A stretch of DNA of 17,333 nucleotides from an uncultured Armatimonadota bacterium (GTDB lineage: Bacteria > Armatimonadota > Armatimonadia > Armatimonadales > Armatimonadaceae). Under the pieces are notes generated by a model. That model did not search any database. It was not told the DNA's origin and saw only the letters and a program-made list of their open reading frames with translations. The stretch spans positions 1-17,333 of the forward strand of contig CAIWTR010000303.1 in assembly GCA_903915615.1 (NCBI GenBank). The letters are read 5' to 3'. Shown here piece by piece: positions 1 to 6,312 of the stretch (position 1 is its first letter; each line of letters starts with the position of its first letter). Position numbers and translations under genes: made by a program.

Positions 1-575
1 CTGACTCGGTTCATGGGTGTTTTCAACGCCATTGGGATGCTATTCCTTGGCAGGACGATCCTCGCTTTGTTTCTGCTTGGATGGAAGGGAAGACGGGGTA
101 TCCGATTGTCGATGCGGCGATGCGGCAGCTAAACGCAACTGGATGGATGCATAATCGCTTGCGAATGATTGTCGCATCGTTTCTCACAAAGGATCTTCTT
201 GTTGATTGGCGTATCGGGGAAAACTACTTCCGAAGTCAGTTATTGGATGGAGATATTGCAAGCAATGTTGGGGGATGGCAGTGGGCTGCAAGCACTGGTA
301 CCGATGCTCAGCCGTGGTTTCGTGTGTTCAACCCTGTTGCGCAGGGGATGAAATTCGATCCAGCAGGATCGTTTGTGCGCGAATGGCTTCCTGAGCTGCA
401 AAATGTTCCTGACAAATTCATTCATGCTCCATGGCTGATGTCGTATAGTGAAACGACGTGGCTTGGTTTTCAGCTTGGTCGCGACTACCCAAATCCTATT
501 GTTGACCATGGTGTTCAGCGGCTCTTGGCGCTGGATATGTTCAAAAAGGTGGCATTGACGCGTGAACCTTCCTAA
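1..575 (+). CDS. phrB: deoxyribodipyrimidine photolyase, C-terminal part (5' end outside window)
   Basis: This is the FAD-binding, helical C-terminal half of a cryptochrome/photolyase-family flavoprotein, which repairs UV-induced pyrimidine dimers using light. The frame is open from position 3, so the start and the antenna domain lie upstream of the window. Visible family signatures, in order, are PWQDDP, an EGKTGYPIVDAAMRQL block, HNRLRMIVASFLTKDL, a GGWQWAASTGTDAQPWFR block and FNP..Q..KFDP. These are the FAD and DNA-lesion contact regions of class I CPD photolyases. In the PWFR block a Trp stands where Tyr is common. The stop at 573-575 lies inside the start of the next gene (14-bp overlap), so the two are probably co-transcribed. 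Assignment as photolyase/cryptochrome is very safe; CPD versus (6-4) or cryptochrome specificity cannot be settled from the fragment. Confidence 0.95.
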   Translation, partial: DSVHGCFQRHWDAIPWQDDPRFVSAWMEGKTGYPIVDAAMRQLNATGWMHNRLRMIVASFLTKDLLVDWRIGENYFRSQLLDGDIASNVGGWQWAASTGTDAQPWFRVFNPVAQGMKFDPAGSFVREWLPELQNVPDKFIHAPWLMSYSETTWLGFQLGRDYPNPIVDHGVQRLLALDMFKKVALTREPS

Positions 576-1305
576 AGTCCAGTCTCTGATAGCCACAACA
601 TTCCTCATTGCTGCTTTAGCTTTTGGGCAAACAACGCTTGCACAGACCGCTCAACCCGGTTCTGACAAACCATCGGTTGCAACACCTGGCGAGTCACTCC
701 CGAAGGGTATGCCGGATGTTCAGGTGATGGTTGGTCCAGGGGCTAGAGGATACACAGTCGCGTTTGTGTTTCCCAAAAAAGTTGATGCCCAGCAGGTCCG
801 TGGCTTAGTGGACACATTTGCCAAACTATCCGCATCTTCGGTATCGGGTCTTACAATCGAAACCAGTCGGCTTGAACACGAGCCCGGCGCAAAAGTGGCA
901 AAAGAACCGTTGATGACATCGGCGACGTTTGAATCGAAGTGTGAGCTTGTCGGTAGACCTGCTGGCGCTTTTTATCCAGAAAAATTAATCGTTGCGCTTC
1001 AGCAATTTGACCGCGTTCAAGTTACGTTTCTCGTCGAGCAGGGGTTTGTGTATTCCAAAGCACGGCATTTTGAGAACGAGAATCTTGCTCTAGATGTGTA
1101 TGGCCAGCAGGGAGCCTTCACCTTTGTGGCGAATATTCGAAAGCGGCCTGTTGCTGACTTTTCAATTCCTGATCGGGATGCTGTTGTTGTTCGAACAAAA
1201 GCAACCAGAAAACCGTCTTACGGGATTCTTTTGTTGATTGTTGGAGTCGCCGTTGCGGGTGGTTTGGCGGTTACGGTTATCGTCAAACGAAATGTTGGTA
1301 GATAA
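562..1305 (+). CDS. unrecognised exported protein with C-terminal membrane anchor
   Basis: I do not recognise this 247-residue protein. Residues 1 to about 28 form a signal peptide: a short basic start, a hydrophobic stretch rich in Leu, Ala and Ile, and a small-residue cleavage region near TLAQ. A single hydrophobic helix at about residues 220-241 is followed by a basic end (KRNVGR). The expected topology is therefore a middle domain outside the inner membrane and a cytoplasmic tail of a few residues. The middle, about residues 50-200, is of mixed composition with no motif I can name. The start is a GTG at 562, chosen because it opens the signal peptide and is preceded by AAGGTGG at 545-551. 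The gene overlaps the photolyase end by 14 bp and lies 25 bases before pilT, so a role near the pilus motor is possible but is only context. Confidence 0.75.
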   Translation: MNLPKVQSLIATTFLIAALAFGQTTLAQTAQPGSDKPSVATPGESLPKGMPDVQVMVGPGARGYTVAFVFPKKVDAQQVRGLVDTFAKLSASSVSGLTIETSRLEHEPGAKVAKEPLMTSATFESKCELVGRPAGAFYPEKLIVALQQFDRVQVTFLVEQGFVYSKARHFENENLALDVYGQQGAFTFVANIRKRPVADFSIPDRDAVVVRTKATRKPSYGILLLIVGVAVAGGLAVTVIVKRNVGR

Positions 1306-1330
1306 ATTCGGAAGGTTGAAACCAAGCGTC

Positions 1331-2401
1331 ATGTTGACTGTTCATGATTTGATTCGATTAGCTGCAGAGCGAAAAGCATCAGATATTTTTATCAAAGCCG
1401 GTGCACCACCAAACTGGCGTCTTCATGGACGCATTGCCGCCGTGGATGATAATCCGATGTTGTCTCCTGAAGATACTCGCCGGATGGCTTACTCTGTGAT
1501 GTCCCACGAGCAGATCATGCAGTTCGAGCATTATCCTGAGCTCGACCTTGCGATTGAAATTCCAGAAGTAACGCGTGTACGCGTCAACATCCACAAACAG
1601 CGGAACTCAGTTGGCATGGTTTTGCGACTTGTCCCTCTGAAAATTTACACCTTGGATATGCTCGGGATGGCACCCGCTGTCGGCGAAATGACCAAGAACC
1701 GCTCTGGACTCGTTCTCGTAACAGGACCAACCGGATCAGGCAAGTCAACGACGCTTGCTGCGATGATTAATAAGGTCAACAACGAGCAGGCTAAGAACAT
1801 CATCACGGTTGAAGACCCGATTGAGTTCGTCCATCCTGACATCAAATCAATCATCTCCCAACGTGAAGTCGGTATTGATACCGAATCGTTCTCGGATGCA
1901 CTGAAGTACGTTGTCCGCCAGAATCCGGACATCATTTTGATTGGTGAAATCCGTGATGTGGAAACAGTTTCTGTGGCTCTACAGGCCGCTGAAACCGGTC
2001 ACCTTGTTTTCGGAACGCTCCACACATCAAGTGCATCTGAAACACTTGACCGTCTGATGCACTTGTTCCCACCGCATGAGAAGGGACTTCTGTGTTTGCG
2101 TCTCGCCACCACGCTAAAGGGTATTCTTTCTCAGAAACTTCTACCAAGGCAGGATGCAGCAGGACGCGTTGCCGCAGTTGAAATCATGGTCGTGACGCCG
2201 ACCGTGTCAAAGCTGATTGAAGAAGGCCGTGCTGGAAATATCTACACTGCAATCCAAGAGGGTGGCTTCTGGGGCATGCAAACCATGAACCAGTGCCTTG
2301 CACGCTACTACAAGGCGGGCATCATCACGGAAGATGACGCAATGCATGCAGCGGGTAACCTCACCGAGCTACGTCAGATGATTCGCCGTCCAGGAGCATA
2401 A
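1331..2401 (+). CDS. pilT: type IV pilus retraction ATPase PilT
   Basis: PilT is a hexameric cytoplasmic ATPase that powers retraction of type IV pili (twitching motility, adhesion, DNA uptake). Numbered from the ATG at 1331 (356 residues, close to the usual PilT length), it shows Walker A GPTGSGKS at 132-139, the Asp box around TVEDPIEF at 159-166, Walker B DIILIGEIRD at 200-209 and the His box HLVFGTLHTSS at 224-234. The C-terminal half has EGGFWGMQTMNQ, matching the PilT end region. Longer in-frame starts (ATG 1292 or further upstream inside the previous gene) add residues the family lacks. A purine-rich GGAAGG lies at 1310-1315, rather far from the start. The stop is one base before the amidohydrolase start. 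The paralogue PilU is an alternative, but the family is certain. No pilB, pilC or pilM is in the window. Confidence 0.93.
   Translation: MLTVHDLIRLAAERKASDIFIKAGAPPNWRLHGRIAAVDDNPMLSPEDTRRMAYSVMSHEQIMQFEHYPELDLAIEIPEVTRVRVNIHKQRNSVGMVLRLVPLKIYTLDMLGMAPAVGEMTKNRSGLVLVTGPTGSGKSTTLAAMINKVNNEQAKNIITVEDPIEFVHPDIKSIISQREVGIDTESFSDALKYVVRQNPDIILIGEIRDVETVSVALQAAETGHLVFGTLHTSSASETLDRLMHLFPPHEKGLLCLRLATTLKGILSQKLLPRQDAAGRVAAVEIMVVTPTVSKLIEEGRAGNIYTAIQEGGFWGMQTMNQCLARYYKAGIITEDDAMHAAGNLTELRQMIRRPGA
2392..2396 (+). promoter_or_regulatory. ribosome binding site of the amidohydrolase gene
   Basis: AGGAG lies within the last codons of pilT, six bases before the ATG at 2403. It supports that start and suggests translational coupling with pilT. 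Confidence 0.7.
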
Positions 2402-2402
2402 C

Positions 2403-3572
2403 ATGACATTCGACGAGGCTGTTGCGTTCGCTCTGCCTATAGCGACGGAGTTGCGACACGAAATGCATCGCAATCCTGAGCTTTCAGGGAAAGAGGAGCA
2501 GACAGCCCGTCGGATTCAGGCGATCTTGGAAGCGCACGGGATAGCTGTTGTGTCGGGTCTTGGGGGTATGCATGGCCTGATGTGCACCATTGATGGATTA
2601 CCCGGCGGTAGCTGCTGGGGAATCCGGGCAGATATGGATGCACTGCCTATCCAAGAAGTATCCGATGCTCCTTATGTGAGTCAGGTTCCAAATGTGATGC
2701 ATGCGTGTGGTCACGATGGACATTCAGCGACATTGGTGGGTGTTGCCTTAACGCTCAACCAGCTACGTGACCAGTTTGCTGGGCGTGTGCGGTGCCTGTT
2801 TCAGCCTGCTGAAGAAACGGTTTCCGGCGCGGTTTCCGTCATCGCTGGTGGGGGAATAGATGGCGTCGATGCCATCGTCATGTCTCACGGCTGGCCTGAT
2901 TTGCCGATAGGTGCGATTGGTCTCAAACACGGACCTGCAATGGCATCGTCGGATACCTTTGAAGTCACGATTACCGGGCATGGAGCCCACGCTGCTTACC
3001 CGCACCTCGCCAAGGACCCAATACTAGCCGCTGCGTCAATGGTAGTTGAACTACAGCAGCTTGTTAGTCGCAATGTCAGTCCAGTTGACAGTGCTGTTAT
3101 CTCTGTAACGATGTTCAACGCGGGGACAGCCCGGAACATCATTCCTGATACAGCCACGATTGCTGGGACCCTGCGGACACTAAAGCACGATACGCGCTCG
3201 TATCTCATGACCCGTATCGATGCTGTTCTCCAAGCGATTGGAAGCGCTCACGGTGTTGATGTACGTGTCCATTGGAAAATTGGAACGCCTCCGGTTGTAA
3301 ACAACAACGCTGTTATCAATCACATTGCTGGTCATGTTTCGTCTCCAGCGGTTGGCGGGACCGTCACCTGGTTGGACGAACCCACGATGGGCGCGGAAGA
3401 CTTTGCTCATTACTTGGAGCATGTTCCAGGCGCGATGCTTCGCCTTGGAACCGATTGTCCGTACCACCTGCACACGCCCGGCTATGATTTTGGCGATGAT
3501 GCGCTTGCATATGGAATTCGGCTTCTGGCGACCATTGGAATGTCACCGCTACCGATTTTTGACAAGGTATAG
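2403..3572 (+). CDS. M20-family metal-dependent amidohydrolase (N-acyl amino acid / hippurate hydrolase type)
   Basis: The protein has 389 residues, the normal length for the M20D amidohydrolases, which remove acyl groups from N-acyl amino acids or open related amides using a two-metal centre. Motifs in order are LRHEMHRNPELSG at 17-29, RADMDALP at 75-82, MHACGHDGH at 99-107 (metal-binding Cys/His/Asp), QPAEE at 134-138 (general base and metal-binding Glu), GHGAHAAYPH in the lid/dimerisation domain, and near the end GAEDF and HTPGYDF, the usual C-terminal metal-ligand region. There is no signal peptide, so it is cytoplasmic. The exact substrate (hippurate, N-acetyl-diaminopimelate, indole-acetyl conjugates or other N-acyl amino acids) cannot be read from the sequence. 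It is one base after pilT and nine bases before the sulfatase. Confidence 0.9.
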   Translation: MTFDEAVAFALPIATELRHEMHRNPELSGKEEQTARRIQAILEAHGIAVVSGLGGMHGLMCTIDGLPGGSCWGIRADMDALPIQEVSDAPYVSQVPNVMHACGHDGHSATLVGVALTLNQLRDQFAGRVRCLFQPAEETVSGAVSVIAGGGIDGVDAIVMSHGWPDLPIGAIGLKHGPAMASSDTFEVTITGHGAHAAYPHLAKDPILAAASMVVELQQLVSRNVSPVDSAVISVTMFNAGTARNIIPDTATIAGTLRTLKHDTRSYLMTRIDAVLQAIGSAHGVDVRVHWKIGTPPVVNNNAVINHIAGHVSSPAVGGTVTWLDEPTMGAEDFAHYLEHVPGAMLRLGTDCPYHLHTPGYDFGDDALAYGIRLLATIGMSPLPIFDKV

Positions 3573-3581
3573 GTCAGGGTC

Positions 3582-4934
3582 GTGCGGCCGAATATCGTTG
3601 TTTTCCTAACCGATGACCATGGCCCTTGGGCGGCGAACTGCTTTGGAACTCCCGAACTGCGCACGCCAGCATTGGATTCATTGGTAGCAAATGGCATTTA
3701 CTTCCCAAATGCGTACACCCCAAGTCCTGTCTGTAGCCCGGCGCGTGCGTCTTTCTGGACCGGAATGTACCCAAGCCAACATGGCATCCATGACTGGATA
3801 GATGAAAAGACATTTCCAAAGAAGTGGCTTCCAGAACGTCTACCAACGCTGGCTTCATTACTCCATGATGCGGGCTATCGAACTGGATTTGTTGGTAAGT
3901 GGCACTGTGGTCAATCGTGGGTTCATCAACCTGGCTTCGACTTCTATGTCGGTGAAAACAAAGATCAATATCCGCATCGGGGACAATGTAAGTTTAACGA
4001 CAATGGTCGAGATGTAACCTATGTCGGTCAGCGATCAGACTTTTTGACATCCCGTGCCATCGACTTCCTGAGCGACACATCAGATAAGCGACCGGTGTTT
4101 CTGTTCGTTGGTCTGACGGATACACATTCGCCATTTACGGACCATCCCCAACACTTAGTCGACTTCTACGCGGCCAATCCGTTGAAGTCGGTGAAGGTTG
4201 AGAAATACACTGGAAATGCCACTAGAGTGCCCGGGAAGATGCCATTACCAACCGAGCATCAGCGTCGGATGGCACAGTATGCAGCATCGGTGGAAATGAT
4301 TGATCAGTGTGTTGGTCGTGTTCTGGATCACTTGACAGCGCTTGGAACGGCGAATACTACGGCAGTTCTCTATACTGGGGATCATGGTCATATGAATGGC
4401 CACCACGGCTTGTATTACAAGGGAAACGCCACCATCCCACAGAATTTTTACGATGAATCGATTCGGGTCCCCTGTGTATGGCGGATGCCAGGGAAATCAG
4501 CCGCTGGTCAGTTAAATCGTTCGTGGGTGAACCACTGCGATCAATTTGAGACGATATTGGATTTGGCTTCCGTAAGTCGCAAGCGCGATGTGGAATCGAA
4601 TCCAGGAACCTCATTGCTTCCAACATTACTGGGTAAGGCGAACGAGACCCGTGATATTGCCATTTGCGAATATGGTAATGCCCGGATGATTCGGACATCC
4701 AAGCTCAAGGTCATCAACCGCTTCGGTAAGGGGCTTCTAGATGAAGCATATGACCTTGTCAATGATCCTCGTGAAACGACGAATGTCATCGAAAATGTAC
4801 GTAGCTCGTCAGATTACGCTGGGGCTATGACGGCTCTGACGAACCATTTCAGCAAGTTTCGTTTCGTCGGGCTGGAGGGGTTTACGGGAAGCATCCCCAA
4901 GCATAACGGCGGTGAGCCTTGGAGCGGCATTTGA
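3582..4934 (+). CDS. Cys-type (formylglycine) sulfatase
   Basis: This 450-residue protein of the alkaline-phosphatase superfamily hydrolyses sulfate esters or N-sulfates. The first strand TDDHG at 10-14 carries the calcium-binding Asp pair. C51 in CSPAR (51-55) fits the CxPxR consensus for conversion to formylglycine, followed by the SFWTGMYPSQHGIH region. GKWHCG sits at 105-110, and TGDHGH at 265-270 supplies the second metal and leaving-group residues. The start is a GTG at 3582, directly giving RPNIVVFLTDD, the usual N-terminus. No signal peptide is visible, unlike most secreted polysaccharide sulfatases, so a cytoplasmic substrate is likely. The architecture resembles N-sulfoglucosamine sulfohydrolase/choline-sulfatase-like enzymes, but specificity is open. 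A formylglycine-generating enzyme or anSME must be encoded elsewhere for activity. Confidence 0.93.
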   Translation: MRPNIVVFLTDDHGPWAANCFGTPELRTPALDSLVANGIYFPNAYTPSPVCSPARASFWTGMYPSQHGIHDWIDEKTFPKKWLPERLPTLASLLHDAGYRTGFVGKWHCGQSWVHQPGFDFYVGENKDQYPHRGQCKFNDNGRDVTYVGQRSDFLTSRAIDFLSDTSDKRPVFLFVGLTDTHSPFTDHPQHLVDFYAANPLKSVKVEKYTGNATRVPGKMPLPTEHQRRMAQYAASVEMIDQCVGRVLDHLTALGTANTTAVLYTGDHGHMNGHHGLYYKGNATIPQNFYDESIRVPCVWRMPGKSAAGQLNRSWVNHCDQFETILDLASVSRKRDVESNPGTSLLPTLLGKANETRDIAICEYGNARMIRTSKLKVINRFGKGLLDEAYDLVNDPRETTNVIENVRSSSDYAGAMTALTNHFSKFRFVGLEGFTGSIPKHNGGEPWSGI

Positions 4935-5405
4935 GTTCGCCGTGGTTCCTTTTCGCCGGAGCCTTTGTAAGACCGCATTGGTTTGTCATCACTACGGCTA
5001 GCGGAGAGTAATGCATATCGTAGTCGACATCTTCGATGTATATGATGCGCGATACAGTCTATTCCAACTTTTTGGGGTCACTCACCTGACATTGACGTTC
5101 TGCGGTGTACTTGTCGGTTTTGGGATCTGATTGGCAATGCACAGAAGCGAATAGAGATTGCTTTTAACGATGTCTGGTTACAGGGTGATTTGCATATCGG
5201 GTTTGAGACCCGTGATGCAGCGTTTAAGATCGATGCCGACTGGGTTCATGTTTTTCAAACTGAGAGTGCTTCACGAGAAGTTGCCGTAATGCGTTGAACT
5301 AACCTCGTAGTAAATTGTTCATTGTAGTAATCATTGTTGTTCCAGTACTTCCAGCGGTAATCCATCAATGGTTTCGATTTCTATCTGGAAAGTGATAAAA
5401 CATAT
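4935..5405 (+). other. intergenic stretch without an intact gene
   Basis: No intact open frame with a convincing start fills this 471-base region. Its middle (5011-5297) looks like a broken small gene, described separately. I see no T-tailed terminator after the sulfatase. Just upstream of the riboswitch, ACTTCCAG (5347-5354) and CTGGAAAGT (5385-5393) form an imperfect inverted repeat. TGATAAAAC (5393-5401) could contribute a promoter -10 element, but no good -35 sits at the right distance. Confidence 0.5.
5011..5297 (+). pseudogene. possible frameshifted small gene, function unknown
   Basis: An ATG at 5011, preceded by GGAG at 5003-5006, opens a short frame that begins MHIVVDIFDVYDARYS and stops at 5128-5130. 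A second frame is open from 5046 to a TGA at 5295-5297, with no ATG near its beginning. It reads like ordinary globular protein: FWGHSPDIDVL early, then QKRIEIAFNDVWLQGDLHIG, and it ends SREVAVMR. Joining the first part to the second by one frameshift near 5040-5060 would give a protein of about 93 residues. This could be a decayed gene, a sequencing error, or chance. I recognise no family. Its orientation and position fit a former member of the gene run on this strand. Confidence 0.35.
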
Positions 5406-5493
5406 GTGCTGGGGGAGCACCTGTTACGGTGCTGAGAGGGCCATGTGCCGACCCCAAATACCTGATCCGGTTAATACCGGCGGAGGGAAGCGC
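5406..5493 (+). promoter_or_regulatory. TPP (thiamine pyrophosphate) riboswitch aptamer
   Basis: The conserved THI-box is nearly complete. Stem P1 pairs GTGCT (5406-5410) with AGCGC (5489-5493). P2 joins the G-run at 5411-5415 to ACCCC (5451-5455). P3 is a perfect hairpin, AGCACC (5416-5421) with GGTGCT (5428-5433), followed by the invariant CTGAGA (5432-5437), which binds the pyrimidine ring of TPP. The pyrophosphate-sensor arm is TACCTGATCC (5459-5468), then GG-TTAATA-CC, then GCGGAGGGAA (5480-5489). All universally conserved positions I know of are present, so the aptamer should fold and bind TPP. What follows is not a thiamine synthesis or transport gene but a prepilin-like gene starting 46 bases further on. 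Confidence 0.96.
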
Positions 5494-5516
5494 TAGCCTT
5501 TTGTGGCCTTGTGTCT

Positions 5517-5531
5517 CCTGCCGTCGGCGGG
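5517..5531 (+). promoter_or_regulatory. ribosome-binding-site sequestering hairpin (riboswitch expression platform)
   Basis: CCTGCC (5517-5522) can pair with GGCGGG (5526-5531) around a GTC loop, including one T-G pair. The 3' arm runs into GGGAAG (5529-5534), the purine-rich ribosome binding site four bases before the ATG at 5539. The 5' arm and its flank (5514-5523) can instead pair with CGGCGGAGG (5478-5486) of the aptamer: four pairs, one bulged T, then five pairs. The two structures exclude each other. This fits a translational OFF switch in which TPP binding frees the anti-RBS arm. The pairing was done by eye and no energies were computed. Confidence 0.6.
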
Positions 5532-5538
5532 AAGAAAC

Positions 5539-6294
5539 ATGAAACGTGCCTTTACGCTGATAGAGCTCCTTGTTGTCATCGCGATTATCGCAATCCTTGC
5601 TGCTATCCTTTTCCCTGTCTTTGCGCAGGCTCGCGCAAAAGCGAGACAAACGTCCTGTGTTTCGAATGCGAGACAAATCGGGATGTCTGTGATGATGTAT
5701 GCGCAGGATTATGACGAGGGGATGCCTATATTCCACGCTTATAATACGCAACCGCCGGCTAATGTCGCTGGCCATCTTGGAGTCGAGGTCGCCCTTTTTC
5801 CGTATGTCAAGGCAGTAGGAGTGTTCCGGTGCCCCGATGACAATGGGGGACCTGTCCCCGCTGAAAGCCCATCGAATATCGAATATGGTGGATGTTCCGA
5901 CATTCCAGGGAAGGGACGTTCCTACTGGGATTGCTATGGTTCAAGCTACCGCTTTACGCGTTGTACATTTAGCACCGTCGCGGGTGTTAGTGTCCAAAAC
6001 AACATTGTCGAGACCCGAAATGCAGTCGTAACGCTTGCACAGTTTGTAGAGCCAGCAAACACCCGGATCATGCGTGACGAGATGCTTCCTTGGTTTGCGC
6101 CGCCATTTGACAGGGATGGCTCTAAGTACGAGTATTTCCCTTACTACTACAAGCAGTGGCACTCTCAGGGTGGGACGATTATCTTCGCCGATGGCCACGC
6201 AAAGTTCCTTGTCGCGGGGGGGCAGTTCGATGAGACCCTGTGCGATCCGGAAGCAACGAAAAAGTTCTCGGTTTCCGGTTGGAGCTGTGACTAA
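5539..6294 (+). CDS. prepilin-type (class III signal, DUF1559-like) surface protein
   Basis: The protein has 251 residues from the ATG at 5539. The N-terminus MKRAFTLIELLVVIAIIAIL is a classic type IV prepilin/pseudopilin leader: a short basic peptide, a cleavage-and-methylation site before Phe, Glu at mature position 5, and a hydrophobic helix. It continues into RAKARQTSCVSNARQIG, typical of the DUF1559/H-X9-DG-CTERM-like prepilins abundant in Armatimonadota and Planctomycetota. Near the end, GGTIIFADGHAKFL is the matching C-terminal motif. A GTG at 5503 would add 12 residues ahead of the leader and is rejected; GGGAAG at 5529-5534 supports ATG 5539. The protein would be anchored in the inner membrane or assembled into a pseudopilus after prepilin peptidase cleavage. 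It has several Cys residues in the globular part. It is the first gene after the TPP riboswitch, and the next gene starts 18 bases later. Confidence 0.9.
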   Translation: MKRAFTLIELLVVIAIIAILAAILFPVFAQARAKARQTSCVSNARQIGMSVMMYAQDYDEGMPIFHAYNTQPPANVAGHLGVEVALFPYVKAVGVFRCPDDNGGPVPAESPSNIEYGGCSDIPGKGRSYWDCYGSSYRFTRCTFSTVAGVSVQNNIVETRNAVVTLAQFVEPANTRIMRDEMLPWFAPPFDRDGSKYEYFPYYYKQWHSQGGTIIFADGHAKFLVAGGQFDETLCDPEATKKFSVSGWSCD

Positions 6295-6312
6295 TTGCCA
6301 TAAACTGGCGAT

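Noticed and set aside
1238..1330. Extended N-terminus for PilT
   Set aside because: The extension is out of keeping with PilT length and overlaps the membrane anchor of the preceding gene; the family sequence begins at ATG 1331.
5341..5393. TCCAG direct repeat and ACTTCCAG/CTGGAAAGT inverted repeat upstream of the riboswitch
   Set aside because: Short, with a long loop and an extra base; no T-run follows, so neither terminator nor operator can be claimed.
5503..5538. GTG 5503 as start of the prepilin gene
   Set aside because: It would put 12 residues before the short prepilin leader and lies inside the riboswitch expression platform; ATG 5539 has a proper ribosome binding site.
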